Of a stretch of DNA of 64,000 nt, positions 16,857-32,416 are shown in pieces. Position numbers and translations under genes: made by a program. The notes beneath the pieces are model-generated. The model worked only from the letters and a program-made list of their open reading frames with translations, was not told the origin of the DNA and ran no database searches. This stretch comes from UBA11090 sp035560555 (GTDB lineage Bacteria; Spirochaetota; Spirochaetia; Treponematales; Rectinemataceae). How positions within the stretch are numbered: the stretch's first letter is position 1; each line of letters starts with the position of its first letter. The stretch lies in NCBI GenBank assembly GCA_035560555.1, contig DATMZF010000065.1:24770-88769 (forward strand), read 5' to 3'.

Positions 16857-17480
16857 TCAGTTCTTCTTGATCGCTTTACGAACAAGAACATCGCAATTGC
16901 GCGGACCCGGAAGGGCACCGCGTACCAAAACCACACCTTTCTCGAGGTCTACCCGCACGATCCTGAGATTCAGAACCGTCACGCGCTCGCGACCCATTCT
17001 TCCCGGGAGCTTGATATTCTTGAAGCTCTTGTGGGGGTAGGTGCTCTGGCCGGTGGAACCCGGCTCCCTGTGAAACTTGGATCCGTGGGTGCTGCGACCG
17101 CCGGCGAAATTCCAGCGCTTCATGACGCCCTGAAATCCCTTACCTTTGGAAGTCGCCGTTACGTCGACATAGCGGATACCTTCGAGAAGCGCGGCGTCCA
17201 GCTTGTCGCCGACCTGCACGTCTTTCTCGAAATCACGCATCTCGCGAAGAATCCTGGTGGGGGCGATGCCTTCGGCGAACTGGCCGGCGTAAGGCTTGCT
17301 CACCCTGGTTTTCTTCTTTGCGTAGACTCCGACGACAACCGCGTCGTAGCCATCCTTGTCGGTGGTTTTCTTTCCAACGACCACGTTGGGCACGACCTGC
17401 ACGACCGTTACGGGAATAAGTTTCCCCGTCTCGTCGAACACCTGGGTCATCCCAAGCTTTTTACCGATTATTCCGATCAT
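16857..17480 (-). CDS. rplC: 50S ribosomal protein L3
   Basis: A 207-residue protein that begins MIGIIGKKLGMTQVFDETGK and has the central FAGGRSTHGSKFHREPGSTG loop that reaches toward the peptidyl-transferase centre. It is the second gene of the S10 operon. Confidence 0.98.
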   Translation of the reverse strand: MIGIIGKKLGMTQVFDETGKLIPVTVVQVVPNVVVGKKTTDKDGYDAVVVGVYAKKKTRVSKPYAGQFAEGIAPTRILREMRDFEKDVQVGDKLDAALLEGIRYVDVTATSKGKGFQGVMKRWNFAGGRSTHGSKFHREPGSTGQSTYPHKSFKNIKLPGRMGRERVTVLNLRIVRVDLEKGVVLVRGALPGPRNCDVLVRKAIKKN

Positions 17481-17549
17481 TCGGCTCTCCTGCGTTGAAC
17501 GCGGCCAGCACTAAGCCGGGCGTTTCAGCATTTCAGCGGGCGAATGCGC

Positions 17550-17855
17550 TCACTGCTTGATCTCGACATCGACACCCGCGGGAAGCTCAAGCTTCATCAA
17601 GGCATCCATTACTTCGGGAGTGGGTTCCAGGATATCGATAAGGCGCTTGTGCGTCCTCATTTCAAACTGTTCCCTGCTCTTCTTGTGCACGTGCGGCGAT
17701 CTCAGCACCGTAAACTTATTGATGCGGGTCGGAAGCGGAATCGGCCCGGAAACTTTCGCTCCGGCACCCTGGACCGTCTTCACGATACCGCTGGCGCTGT
17801 CGTCGACAAGGCGCACGTCGAAGCCTCTCAGCCTTACACGGATTCTGTCTTTCAT
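17550..17855 (-). CDS. rpsJ: 30S ribosomal protein S10
   Basis: A 101-residue protein of the 30S head that also forms the NusB-S10 antitermination factor. The start MKDRIRVRLRGFD at 17855 has GGAGGACAC in front. Core LPTRINKFTVLRSPHVHKKSREQFEMRTHKR is complete. It is the first gene after the tuf terminator and so opens the S10-spc-alpha transcript. Confidence 0.98.
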   Translation of the reverse strand: MKDRIRVRLRGFDVRLVDDSASGIVKTVQGAGAKVSGPIPLPTRINKFTVLRSPHVHKKSREQFEMRTHKRLIDILEPTPEVMDALMKLELPAGVDVEIKQ

Positions 17856-18022
17856 GTGTCCTCCAAAGATCCCTTGCACATACGATTTCGAGCCGTACCC
17901 TGGCGGGCGCGCTCAATTCCATGTGCGGCGAGGCACAAGAGCCTCGCAAACCGCGGAGCGTAAGCCCACGCAGCTAAAACATGCCAACCCTAAAACATCG
18001 GGCGAGCAGGTCATTATCGCAG
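17856..18022 (-). promoter_or_regulatory. Leader region of the S10 operon
   Basis: These 167 bases separate the tuf terminator from rpsJ and must hold the S10 operon promoter if the terminator is efficient. Visible features are a 9-bp direct repeat CTAAAACAT (17974-17982 and 17990-17998, period 16) and a 7-bp hairpin (17928-17934 with 17941-17947). No convincing -35/-10 pair was found. Whether the hairpin serves autogenous control by L4 is unknown. Confidence 0.4.
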
Positions 18023-18070
18023 AAAAAAAAAGGGCTGTCCAGTACCTCGCGAGGTGTGGACAGCCCTTTT
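18023..18070 (-). terminator. Strong terminator downstream of tuf
   Basis: A perfect 14-bp stem (18028-18041 with 18057-18070) with a loop that itself contains CCTCGCGAGG, followed on the - strand by nine T residues. It lies 9 bases beyond the tuf stop and separates tuf from the S10 operon. Confidence 0.92.
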
Positions 18071-18079
18071 AAAAGCTAA

Positions 18080-19270
18080 TCAGACGGTTACTTCGACTAC
18101 CTGACCGGAAGCGACCGTGTGTCCGCCTTCACGAATAGCGAACTTGAGCCCCTTCTCCATGGCGATCGGGTAGATCAACTCGACGTTGATCGGCGTGTTG
18201 TCGCCGGGCATGACCATTTCCTTGCCTTCGGGCAGGGTCACGGTGCCGGTGATATCGGTCGTCCTGAAGTAGAACTGGGGTCTGTAGCCGGAGAAGAACG
18301 GGCTATGGCGTCCGCCCTCGGCCTGGTTGAGCACGTAAACCTGACCGGTGAACTTGGTGTGCGGATTGATAGTGCCCGGCTTGGCGAGAACCTGTCCGCG
18401 CTCGACTTCTTTCTTGTCCACGCCGCGAAGCAGGGTTCCGACGTTGTCGCCAGCTCGCCCTTCGTCGAGAAGCTTGTTGAACATTTCAATGCCGGTTACG
18501 ACGGTGGACTTATTCGGCTTGATGCCGACGATGTCGACGTTGTCGTTGAGCTTGACGATACCGCGCTCGATACGGCCGGTCACGACGGTGCCGCGGCCGG
18601 AAATGGAGAAGACGTCCTCGATGGGCATCAGGAAGGGCTTGTCGGTGAGGCGCACCGGATCGGGGAAGAAGGTGTCCATGGCGTCGAGCAGTTCCTGGAT
18701 GCAGACAGTGACTTCGGGATTATCGGGCTCGGTCATCGCCTTGAAAGCGGAACCTTTGACGATCGGGGTAACGTCGCCGGGGAAACCGTAGAAATTGAGA
18801 AGATCGCGGATTTCTTCCTCGACGAGTTCAATGAGTTCGGGATCGTCGACGAGGTCAACCTTGTTGAGGAACACGAGGACGGAAGGAACGCCTACCTGGC
18901 GGGCGAGCAGGACGTGCTCACGGGTCTGGGGCATTACGGAGTCCGGCGCGGAAACGACCAGGATGGCGCCATCCATCTGCGCGGCGCCGGTGATCATGTT
19001 CTTGATGTAGTCGGCATGTCCGGGGCAGTCGATGTGCGCATAGTGGCGCTTCGCCGACTGATACTCGAGGTGTCGAGTATTGATCGTGATACCACGTGCC
19101 TTTTCTTCCGGAGCGTTGTCAATATCGTCGTACTTCATCACCTTGTCACCAAATTTGTGACCGCAGTACATGGTGATGGCTGCGCTCAGGGTTGTCTTGC
19201 CGTGGTCGATGTGTCCGATCGTACCGACGTTCATATGCGGCTTGGTACGTTCGAATTTCTCTTTAGCCAT
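18080..19270 (-). CDS. tuf: Elongation factor Tu
   Basis: A 396-residue GTPase that delivers aminoacyl-tRNA to the ribosome. All G motifs are intact: GHIDHGKTTL (P-loop), the RGITIN switch I, DCPGHADY (G3) and NKVD (G4), followed by beta-barrel domains 2 and 3. It has its own sigma-70 type promoter (19399-19427) and terminator (18023-18070), so it can be expressed as a single-gene unit between the EF-G-like gene and the S10 operon. Confidence 0.99.
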   Translation of the reverse strand: MAKEKFERTKPHMNVGTIGHIDHGKTTLSAAITMYCGHKFGDKVMKYDDIDNAPEEKARGITINTRHLEYQSAKRHYAHIDCPGHADYIKNMITGAAQMDGAILVVSAPDSVMPQTREHVLLARQVGVPSVLVFLNKVDLVDDPELIELVEEEIRDLLNFYGFPGDVTPIVKGSAFKAMTEPDNPEVTVCIQELLDAMDTFFPDPVRLTDKPFLMPIEDVFSISGRGTVVTGRIERGIVKLNDNVDIVGIKPNKSTVVTGIEMFNKLLDEGRAGDNVGTLLRGVDKKEVERGQVLAKPGTINPHTKFTGQVYVLNQAEGGRHSPFFSGYRPQFYFRTTDITGTVTLPEGKEMVMPGDNTPINVELIYPIAMEKGLKFAIREGGHTVASGQVVEVTV

Positions 19271-19398
19271 ATCTTCTTCCTCCTAGGCTTCGTCACCGGC
19301 TCTTCACGCAAAAACGCGGGATGCCGCATGAAGATAGTCCGCCGGCATCAAAGCCGCCGGATCCTAATGCCATGAATATTCTTTGTTAAGGCTTTCGG

Positions 19399-19427
19399 AT
19401 TATAAAAGAACTATCAACGGTGATCAA
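19399..19427 (-). promoter_or_regulatory. Strong sigma-70 type promoter of tuf
   Basis: On the - strand TTGATC (19422-19427) and a perfect TATAAT (19399-19404) are 17 bases apart. The element lies between the EF-G-like stop codon and tuf, leaving a leader of about 120 bases. Confidence 0.78.
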
Positions 19428-19458
19428 GAGGCTATGGTTGAGATTGGCGTTTTTTTCC

Positions 19459-21585
19459 CTATTTTTTATTGGCTAAAAGGGTTGCCTCAGGGTTTGATGG
19501 GGATTGCCTCAGCGTTTCATAGTTCCCGAAGCGGGCCTGGAACTGCGCCCTACCCCTGCTCATGGACCTCAAGTCTCCCGCAAAACCGAAAAGCATGCGC
19601 ATCGGAGCCCTGGCAACGATCGTTTTCCGCCCCGCTCCGTCTTCCACCGATTCTATCCGCCCTCCCCTGGCGGAGATGGCGTTGAGGACGGGACCGAAAT
19701 GTTCCTCGGGGCACTCTATGTCGATCCGCATCACCGGCTCCAGAATTTCCGAGCCCGCCTCGAGCATGGCGCGTCGCGTCGCGAGGGCGCTCGCCGCTTC
19801 CACCGCGATTTCGCCGTTGCGGCCTGTGCCGCCGGGCGGGGGGACAAGGGCGAGAATCGTGACGAGGATGGCCTCCATCGGCCAACCCTGAAGAGGCCCC
19901 ACACCCATCGCCGACTCGGCGCCCCGGCGCGTCGCCGCCAGGAGTTGCGGCTGGATTCTCAGTCCCGCGGCGATGGTCACTTCGTTGACGGGCGCTTCGC
20001 GGCGGGTCTCAACCTTGAGCTCGACGGAGACCCTGATTCTCTCCCCTCCGAAGTCGTGGTCGAAATCCTCCTTCACGGTGGCGCCGCGGATGAGTCTTTC
20101 CCTGCAGTTCACGCGGGGGTTGCCTGTCCTGATGCGAAGGCCGAATTCCCGACGCAGCCTTTCGGCCACGATATCAAGGTGCAATTCCCCTTGGCCGGAG
20201 ACCTCGAAGCGCCCCGTCTCCTTTTCCTCGCGGATCCCAAGCGAGAGATCCTCGACCGCGAGCGAATCCAGGGCCTGCCTTAAGGCGGCCGCGTCCTGGG
20301 CGCTGTTGGGTTCCATTATCTGGCTGACGACGGGATCAGGGACTTCAAGGGACTCGAACAGGACGGGGAAGGCGCGTTCGCAGAGGCTGGCGCCCGGTTC
20401 CAGACCAGCCGTCTTCAAGGCCACGACTTCCCCCGCTCCGGCTTCCCTCAGCTCGGTGAGCGTCTCGGCGTGGATGCCGAAAATCTTTTTGATTATCACG
20501 TCCCGGGAGGAGCGGGCATCGAACGTCTTCCGTCCCGCGCTGAGCGAGCCAGACCATATTCGCGTCCAGGCGTAATTATCGCCGGCGCTGTCGCGCAGCG
20601 TTTTGAAGACAAAGGCGGAGAGATGGGATTTTCCCTCGGGGAGTATCGTCAGCGGCATGCGCGTGCAGGGATCGATGCCTGGGGGCACGGACGCCTCGGC
20701 CGGCGAGGGAAGCATGGCTATCACGCTGTCGAGCAGAATGCTCACCGAGCAGTCCACAAAGGCCGATCCGCAGAGGACGGGGACGAGGCCGCAGGCCTTT
20801 ACGGCATTGGCGGCGGCGCGGGCGAGGAGCTCGGACGGGACTTCCTGGTTGGAGGCGTAGAGGGCGAGGATTTCCTCGTCCCGCTCCGCGACTTTCTCGA
20901 GGAGGAGGGCCCGCGCCGCGAGCGCCGCGGCCTTCGACGATGGGGAAAGGGCAGCTGGGGACAGGAGCGTGAGGGGCTCTGAACAGTCGGCGCCGCCAGA
21001 GATTCCTTCCTCCGCGAGATAGTGGGGCTCCATGGTGACGAGGTCGACTATGCCGAGCCATTTCCTATCCTCGAAGAGCGGGTACTGTATGGCTACGGCG
21101 TCGGGCTCGAGAATGGCGCGCAGGTCCTGGATGACGCCAGGGAAATCGGCGCCCGCCCTGTCCATTTTGTTGATGAAATAGATGCGGGGAAGCTTTCTGG
21201 AGGCGACGGCCTTGGCGATGACCTCGGTGCGCGCCTGAACGCCCGATACGGCACAAAGAGCGATGACGGCCCCATCGAGAATCCTGAGCGCCCTGTCGAC
21301 CTCACCGCCAAAATCCACGTGTCCGGGCGTGTCGATGAGATGAACTCCGACGCCCGCCCATTCGAAACGCACTGCGGCCGATTTCACCGTTATGCCATGC
21401 AGTCTCTCCACGCTGAGATAGTCGGTGGCGGTGGTGCCTTCGTCGACGGTACCGGTTTCCCTCCTCAAGCCAGCGAGGAATAACATCTTTTCGGTGATGG
21501 AGGTCTTTCCCGCATCGACATGGGCGAGGACGCCTATGTTTCTTATGCTCTCCATGCCCTTGGCCGAAGGAAGCGTCGCATTCAT
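19459..21585 (-). CDS. EF-G-like translational GTPase, divergent
   Basis: A 708-residue protein at the fusA position of the str region. The GTPase domain is intact (AHVDAGKTS 21-29, DTPGHVDF 85-92, NKMD 139-142), and domains II, III and V are EF-G-like (GELHLDIVAERLRREFG; MRIDIECPEEHFGPV). Domain IV is unusual: the QYG/H segment and the HxVDSS tip loop of canonical EF-G are replaced by an unrelated PPPGGTGRNG stretch. It may be an EF-G2-type factor or have another role, so I give no symbol. The start at 21585 lies about 10 bases from a TATACT box and has no clear Shine-Dalgarno; MESIRN at 21555 is an alternative. The open frame upstream of 21585 crosses terminators and is not coding. Confidence 0.88.
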   Translation of the reverse strand: MNATLPSAKGMESIRNIGVLAHVDAGKTSITEKMLFLAGLRRETGTVDEGTTATDYLSVERLHGITVKSAAVRFEWAGVGVHLIDTPGHVDFGGEVDRALRILDGAVIALCAVSGVQARTEVIAKAVASRKLPRIYFINKMDRAGADFPGVIQDLRAILEPDAVAIQYPLFEDRKWLGIVDLVTMEPHYLAEEGISGGADCSEPLTLLSPAALSPSSKAAALAARALLLEKVAERDEEILALYASNQEVPSELLARAAANAVKACGLVPVLCGSAFVDCSVSILLDSVIAMLPSPAEASVPPGIDPCTRMPLTILPEGKSHLSAFVFKTLRDSAGDNYAWTRIWSGSLSAGRKTFDARSSRDVIIKKIFGIHAETLTELREAGAGEVVALKTAGLEPGASLCERAFPVLFESLEVPDPVVSQIMEPNSAQDAAALRQALDSLAVEDLSLGIREEKETGRFEVSGQGELHLDIVAERLRREFGLRIRTGNPRVNCRERLIRGATVKEDFDHDFGGERIRVSVELKVETRREAPVNEVTIAAGLRIQPQLLAATRRGAESAMGVGPLQGWPMEAILVTILALVPPPGGTGRNGEIAVEAASALATRRAMLEAGSEILEPVMRIDIECPEEHFGPVLNAISARGGRIESVEDGAGRKTIVARAPMRMLFGFAGDLRSMSRGRAQFQARFGNYETLRQSPSNPEATLLANKK

Positions 21586-21594
21586 GATGGTTTC

Positions 21595-21600
21595 AGTATA
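21595..21600 (-). promoter_or_regulatory. Candidate -10 box of the EF-G-like gene
   Basis: TATACT on the - strand (5/6 match), with only a T-rich stretch where the -35 should be. If used, transcription would begin within a few bases of the ATG at 21585, giving a nearly leaderless message. Confidence 0.4.
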
Positions 21601-21749
21601 GGACGAATTTATCCAAGAAAAAAGCCGCCCGCAAGGATGGCTTCGTACGTTGATGGGCGGAGCGAGGAATGCCGGCGATAGCGCGCAGATCCCATAGCCA
21701 CGCTCGCAGTCGCGCGCGAGAGCGAACAAAGCGTTCGCGCGGAAAATAA

Positions 21750-21774
21750 AAAAGCCCCGCATAGCGGGGCTTTT
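21750..21774 (-). terminator. Second (duplicated) rpsG terminator
   Basis: Exact copy of the rpsG-proximal hairpin: 11-bp stem (21750-21760 with 21764-21774), 3-base loop, followed by a T-rich tract on the - strand. It acts as a backup to the proximal copy. Confidence 0.85.
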
Positions 21775-21865
21775 CTTTTTCAGTGAAAGACTACCAGCGA
21801 TAGTGGGCGAACGCCAGTCGCAACGCGCGCTTTCGCGCGCGAGAGCGAACAAAGCGTTCGCGCGG

Positions 21866-21897
21866 AAAATAAAAAAGCCCCGCATAGCGGGGCTTTT
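21866..21897 (-). terminator. First rpsG terminator
   Basis: An 11-bp perfect stem (21873-21883 with 21887-21897) with a 3-base loop, followed on the - strand by TTATTTT. It lies 16 bases after the rpsG stop and implies that the EF-G-like gene is not simply co-transcribed with rpsL-rpsG. Confidence 0.88.
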
Positions 21898-21913
21898 CTT
21901 TCTCAGTGAAAGA

Positions 21914-22384
21914 CTACCAGCGATAGTGGGCGAACGCTTTGTTCGCTTCAGCCATCTTGTGCATGTCTTCCTTCTTCTTGATGGCGGTGCCCGTACCGTT
22001 GAAAGCGTCGAGAAGCTCGTCGGCGAGCTTCTCGGGCATGGCCTTGCCGCTGCGGGCGCGGCTGGCGTTGATGAGCCAGCGCATGGCCAGAGCCTCGCGC
22101 CTGGAATCCCTGATCTCGATGGGTACCTGATAGGTCGCGCCACCGACGCGTCGGGACTTGACCTCGACGGCGGGTTTCGCGTTCTCGAGCGCTTTGGTGA
22201 AAACGTCGAGCGCCGGAACGCCGGCCTTCTGCTGCATGACATCGAGCGCATCGTACATAATTCTGGTACAGGTGGATTTCTTCCCCTGTATCATCATCCT
22301 GCAGATGAACTTGGTGATGGCTACCGAATTGTACTTCGTATCGGGCGCGTGGCCACGATCGATTGTCTTCTTTTTTCTGCCCAT
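21914..22384 (-). CDS. rpsG: 30S ribosomal protein S7
   Basis: A 156-residue head-assembly protein (MGRKKKTIDRGHAPDTKYNS; GGATYQVPIEIRDSRREALAMRWL). It binds the 3' major domain of 16S rRNA. It follows rpsL after 17 bases. Its last codons are part of the tandem duplication described separately; the gene itself is full length. Confidence 0.98.
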   Translation of the reverse strand: MGRKKKTIDRGHAPDTKYNSVAITKFICRMMIQGKKSTCTRIMYDALDVMQQKAGVPALDVFTKALENAKPAVEVKSRRVGGATYQVPIEIRDSRREALAMRWLINASRARSGKAMPEKLADELLDAFNGTGTAIKKKEDMHKMAEANKAFAHYRW

Positions 22385-22401
22385 TTTTTTCGCCTCTTCC
22401 C

Positions 22402-22776
22402 TTACGCCTTGGGCCTTTTAGCGCCGTATTTGGAGCGCGCCTTCTTGCGGTCTTCGACGCCTAGCGTATCCTTGGCTCCGCGGATGATGTGGTAGCGCAC
22501 ACCAGGAAGGTCCTTTACACGGCCTCCCCTGACGAGCACGACAGAGTGTTCCTGAAGATTGTGGCCTACACCCGGAATATAAGCGGTCACTTCGATACCG
22601 TTCGTTAAGCGCACGCGCGCGACTTTTCGCAAAGCCGAGTTTGGCTTCTTGGGCGTAACGGTCATGACGCGGGTGCAGACGCCGCGACGCTGTGGGCACT
22701 CATTCAGTGCCGGGGCTTTGGTCCGCCATGTGTTTGTCTTTCTGCCATTGCGGATAAGCTGGTTGATCGTCGGCAT
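22402..22776 (-). CDS. rpsL: 30S ribosomal protein S12
   Basis: A 124-residue decoding-centre protein. The start MPTINQLIRNGR at 22776 fits the family; 20 codons of upstream open frame were rejected. The lysines where streptomycin-resistance changes occur are wild type (TPKKPNSALRKV and RVKDLPGVRYH). Confidence 0.98.
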   Translation of the reverse strand: MPTINQLIRNGRKTNTWRTKAPALNECPQRRGVCTRVMTVTPKKPNSALRKVARVRLTNGIEVTAYIPGVGHNLQEHSVVLVRGGRVKDLPGVRYHIIRGAKDTLGVEDRKKARSKYGAKRPKA

Positions 22777-22888
22777 ATATGCTCTAGACTCCCTTATGAG
22801 GTCGCTGCGCGTCAGCATCGCGCGGACCAGTTTCATTGTTCACGGGTTCGGATAGCCAGGAATTGCGGTGGCGCTTCCCAGGCGATCC

Positions 22889-22918
22889 AAGATACCCCTA
22901 CAGATCAATCGTTGTCAA
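22889..22918 (-). promoter_or_regulatory. Sigma-70 type promoter of rpsL-rpsG
   Basis: On the - strand a perfect TTGACA (22913-22918) and TATCTT (22889-22894) are 18 bases apart, about 110 bases upstream of rpsL. A 12-bp hairpin with one mismatch (22921-22932 with 22938-22949) lies just upstream, between it and the rpoC stop; it lacks a T-run, so it is at best a weak terminator. Confidence 0.7.
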
Positions 22919-22983
22919 TACCGGCATCCGGATGTATTCCGGACGCCGGACCCTAAAACCCATACGTCCCGAGGGGGACAAAC

Positions 22984-27327
<4,344 letters not shown>

Positions 27328-27344
27328 GCTACCCCCTGGGGTTT

Positions 27345-27449
27345 CGCCAAGCTCCCCAAAAGGGAGCTTGGCGGCGCGATTCCCTTCAGGGAATCGCGTA
27401 ATAACTGTTTCACGGCGCGGTTTCCTGACGAAAACCGCGTATCACAGTT
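27345..27449 (-). repeat. Cluster of three hairpins between rpoB and rpoC
   Basis: Stem 1: 27345-27356 with 27362-27373, 12 bp perfect. Stem 2: 27375-27384 with 27389-27398, 10 bp perfect. Stem 3: 27416-27423 with 27432-27439, 8 bp, enclosed by an outer AACTGT/ACAGTT pair (27402-27407 with 27444-27449). None is followed by a T-run on the - strand, so transcript processing or stability is more likely than termination. Confidence 0.8.
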
Positions 27450-27517
27450 CCGTGCCGCTATATCGCCCCGGAACCGCGCTATGCTATGAACGAACGTCGG
27501 CAAAGCTCCGCCGACCG

Positions 27518-31015
<3,498 letters not shown>

Positions 31016-31315
31016 CCGTTACCCCTCCTGAAGCGCACAGTCAAGCGCGCGGGTCGGTTCGGTCTGCGCTAGAACGTCGCCGCGCCCTTCAAGCGCGCGG
31101 CGCCATGCAACAAAACGCAGCGATACATAAGAAACTTGCGGTCATCCCGAGACGTTCGTCGAGCGTCTCCGGAAAACCACGCTTCCTTCCCAGAAGCGAC
31201 GACGAGCGCCGCGTCTGAAAAGGAAGCGTATTTAAAAGAACTTTGGGCCGCTCGAAGGCTTCGCCGGGGAACACCGAAGGCGCTTTCCCGGCTAACCGCG
31301 TACAGCCGCGATGCC
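31016..31315 (-). other. Long rplL-rpoB spacer without a gene
   Basis: No coding frame is supported. It contains an 8-bp GC hairpin (31078-31085 with 31095-31102), a smaller GAGACG/CGTCTC hairpin near 31150, and a direct repeat of TCAAGCGCGCGG. There is no T-run-linked terminator and no convincing promoter; RNase processing between rplL and rpoB, known in other bacteria, would fit. Confidence 0.5.
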
Positions 31316-31702
31316 TTATTTGACTTCGACCGCTCCGCCGGCTTCGACGATAGCCGCCTTGACCTTTTCGGCTTCTTCCTTGGAGACGTTCTCCTTGAGA
31401 GCCTTGTCTCCGGCTTCGACGAGGTCTTTCGCCTCTTTGAGGCCGAGACCGGTGATGGCGCGGACGGCCTTGATGATGGAAATTTTCTTGTCCGCGGGAA
31501 CGTTGCCCTTGAGGACGACGGTGAACTCGGTCTTTTCCTCGACGGGGGCGGCGGCCGCGGCGGCGGGGCCGGCTGCTGCGGCGACGGGGGCCGCGGCGGT
31601 GACGCCGAACTTCTCTTCCATGGCCTTGACGAGATCGGCGATCTCGAGAACCGTCATGGAGGCTACTGCGTCGATAATCTGCTCTTTGGTAAGCGCTGCC
31701 AT
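31316..31702 (-). CDS. rplL: 50S ribosomal protein L7/L12
   Basis: A 128-residue stalk protein. The N-terminal dimerisation domain (MAALTKEQIIDAVASMTVLE) is followed by an Ala/Pro-rich hinge and the C-terminal factor-binding domain (KTEFTVVLKG; KAVRAITGLGLKEAKDLVE). The start at 31702 is set by family similarity. It lies 164 bases after rplJ, across two hairpins. Confidence 0.98.
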   Translation of the reverse strand: MAALTKEQIIDAVASMTVLEIADLVKAMEEKFGVTAAAPVAAAAGPAAAAAAPVEEKTEFTVVLKGNVPADKKISIIKAVRAITGLGLKEAKDLVEAGDKALKENVSKEEAEKVKAAIVEAGGAVEVK

Positions 31703-31809
31703 ATTATCTTCTCCTGGTAAAAACGCTGGATCACCCATACGGGCGATCATATTCCAGACCGACAGGAACGGCAGCAATCCGAAGCCTGACGGTCAAATTC
31801 ACTTGATCG

Positions 31810-31866
31810 CGGGTTTCGCGTCCCGCGCGAAACCCGAAAATCAAAATCCGCTCGGGCGGATTTTGA
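31810..31866 (-). promoter_or_regulatory. Two hairpins between rplJ and rplL
   Basis: Stem A: 31841-31851 with 31856-31866, 11 bp perfect with a 4-base loop, beginning at the rplJ stop; on the - strand it is followed by TTTTC. Stem B: 31810-31820 with 31826-31836, 11 bp perfect with a 5-base loop. Stem A resembles an attenuator, but L7/L12 is needed in excess over L10, so full termination here is unlikely. Confidence 0.7.
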
Positions 31867-32412
31867 TTAAGCCTCCGAGGCTTTTTTCTCTTCTATGGCC
31901 TTGAGCACGCGCACCAGCTTGGTGGGAATCGCGTTGAGGACATAGACGAGGTTCTGGGCGGGACCGTTCATCGCCGACAGCAACATCGCGATGAGCTGGC
32001 CGCGGCCGGGGAGTTTCGAGAAAGCCTCTACCTGGGCGAGATCCATGAAGCCCTTGTCCACCACGGCGCCCTTGATCTTGAGATTGGGGACTTCCTTGGC
32101 GAAACCAAGGAGCACCTTGGCGACTTCGTTGGAATCGGACTTCACGAAGGTGACGGCCGTGGGTCCGGAGAGTACCGGCTCCACATCGTTGGTATATCCC
32201 AGCTCCTCGAAGGCGATTCGCGCGAAATTGTTCTTGACGACGTGCAACTCGGCTCCCTTCTCGCGCAGCTGATGGCGAAGGGTGGTGATCTGCTCGACCG
32301 TGAGTCCGCGGTATTCGGCGAATACGAAGTCGCTGGAGCCGTTGATCATGCTTTTCAGCGCGTCGATGGCTTCGGCTTTGGAGGACTGTATTTTGTTAGC
32401 TCTCATCGCCAT
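31867..32412 (-). CDS. rplJ: 50S ribosomal protein L10
   Basis: A 181-residue protein that anchors L7/L12 dimers to 23S rRNA. Two starts are possible: 32412 (MAMRAN) and 32406 (MRAN); the first is better spaced from AGAGGT and is used. Core VEQITTLRHQLREKGAELHVVKNNFARIA is typical. It follows rplA after four bases. Confidence 0.97.
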   Translation of the reverse strand: MAMRANKIQSSKAEAIDALKSMINGSSDFVFAEYRGLTVEQITTLRHQLREKGAELHVVKNNFARIAFEELGYTNDVEPVLSGPTAVTFVKSDSNEVAKVLLGFAKEVPNLKIKGAVVDKGFMDLAQVEAFSKLPGRGQLIAMLLSAMNGPAQNLVYVLNAIPTKLVRVLKAIEEKKASEA

Positions 32413-32416
32413 AGGG

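Larger units (their letters stand above)
21711..21937. repeat. Tandem duplication of the rpsG 3' end and its terminator
   Basis: A 104-base segment occurs twice (21711-21814 and 21834-21937), 123 bases apart, with one mismatch. Each copy contains the final codons and stop of rpsG, the terminator hairpin, and flanking GCG-rich sequence. Copy 2 is joined to the true rpsG. An 18-bp inverted repeat (AGCGAACAAAGCGTTCGC at 21844-21861, complement at 21930-21947) brackets the terminator; the left arm is also present in copy 1 (21721-21738). Confidence 0.95.

Noticed and set aside
18119..19375. 418-codon + strand open frame antisense to tuf
   Set aside because: Antisense shadow of tuf; composition rich in Asp, His and Gly without a domain.
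21586..22251. N-terminal extension of the EF-G-like frame by 222 codons reaching into rpsG
   Set aside because: It crosses two terminators and the tandem repeat, shows the repeat as protein, and overlaps rpsG in another frame; EF-G homology starts near 21585.
31841..31866. rplJ-proximal hairpin as a true terminator
   Set aside because: The T-run is short and interrupted and rplL must be expressed strongly; it is listed as a regulatory or processing structure instead.
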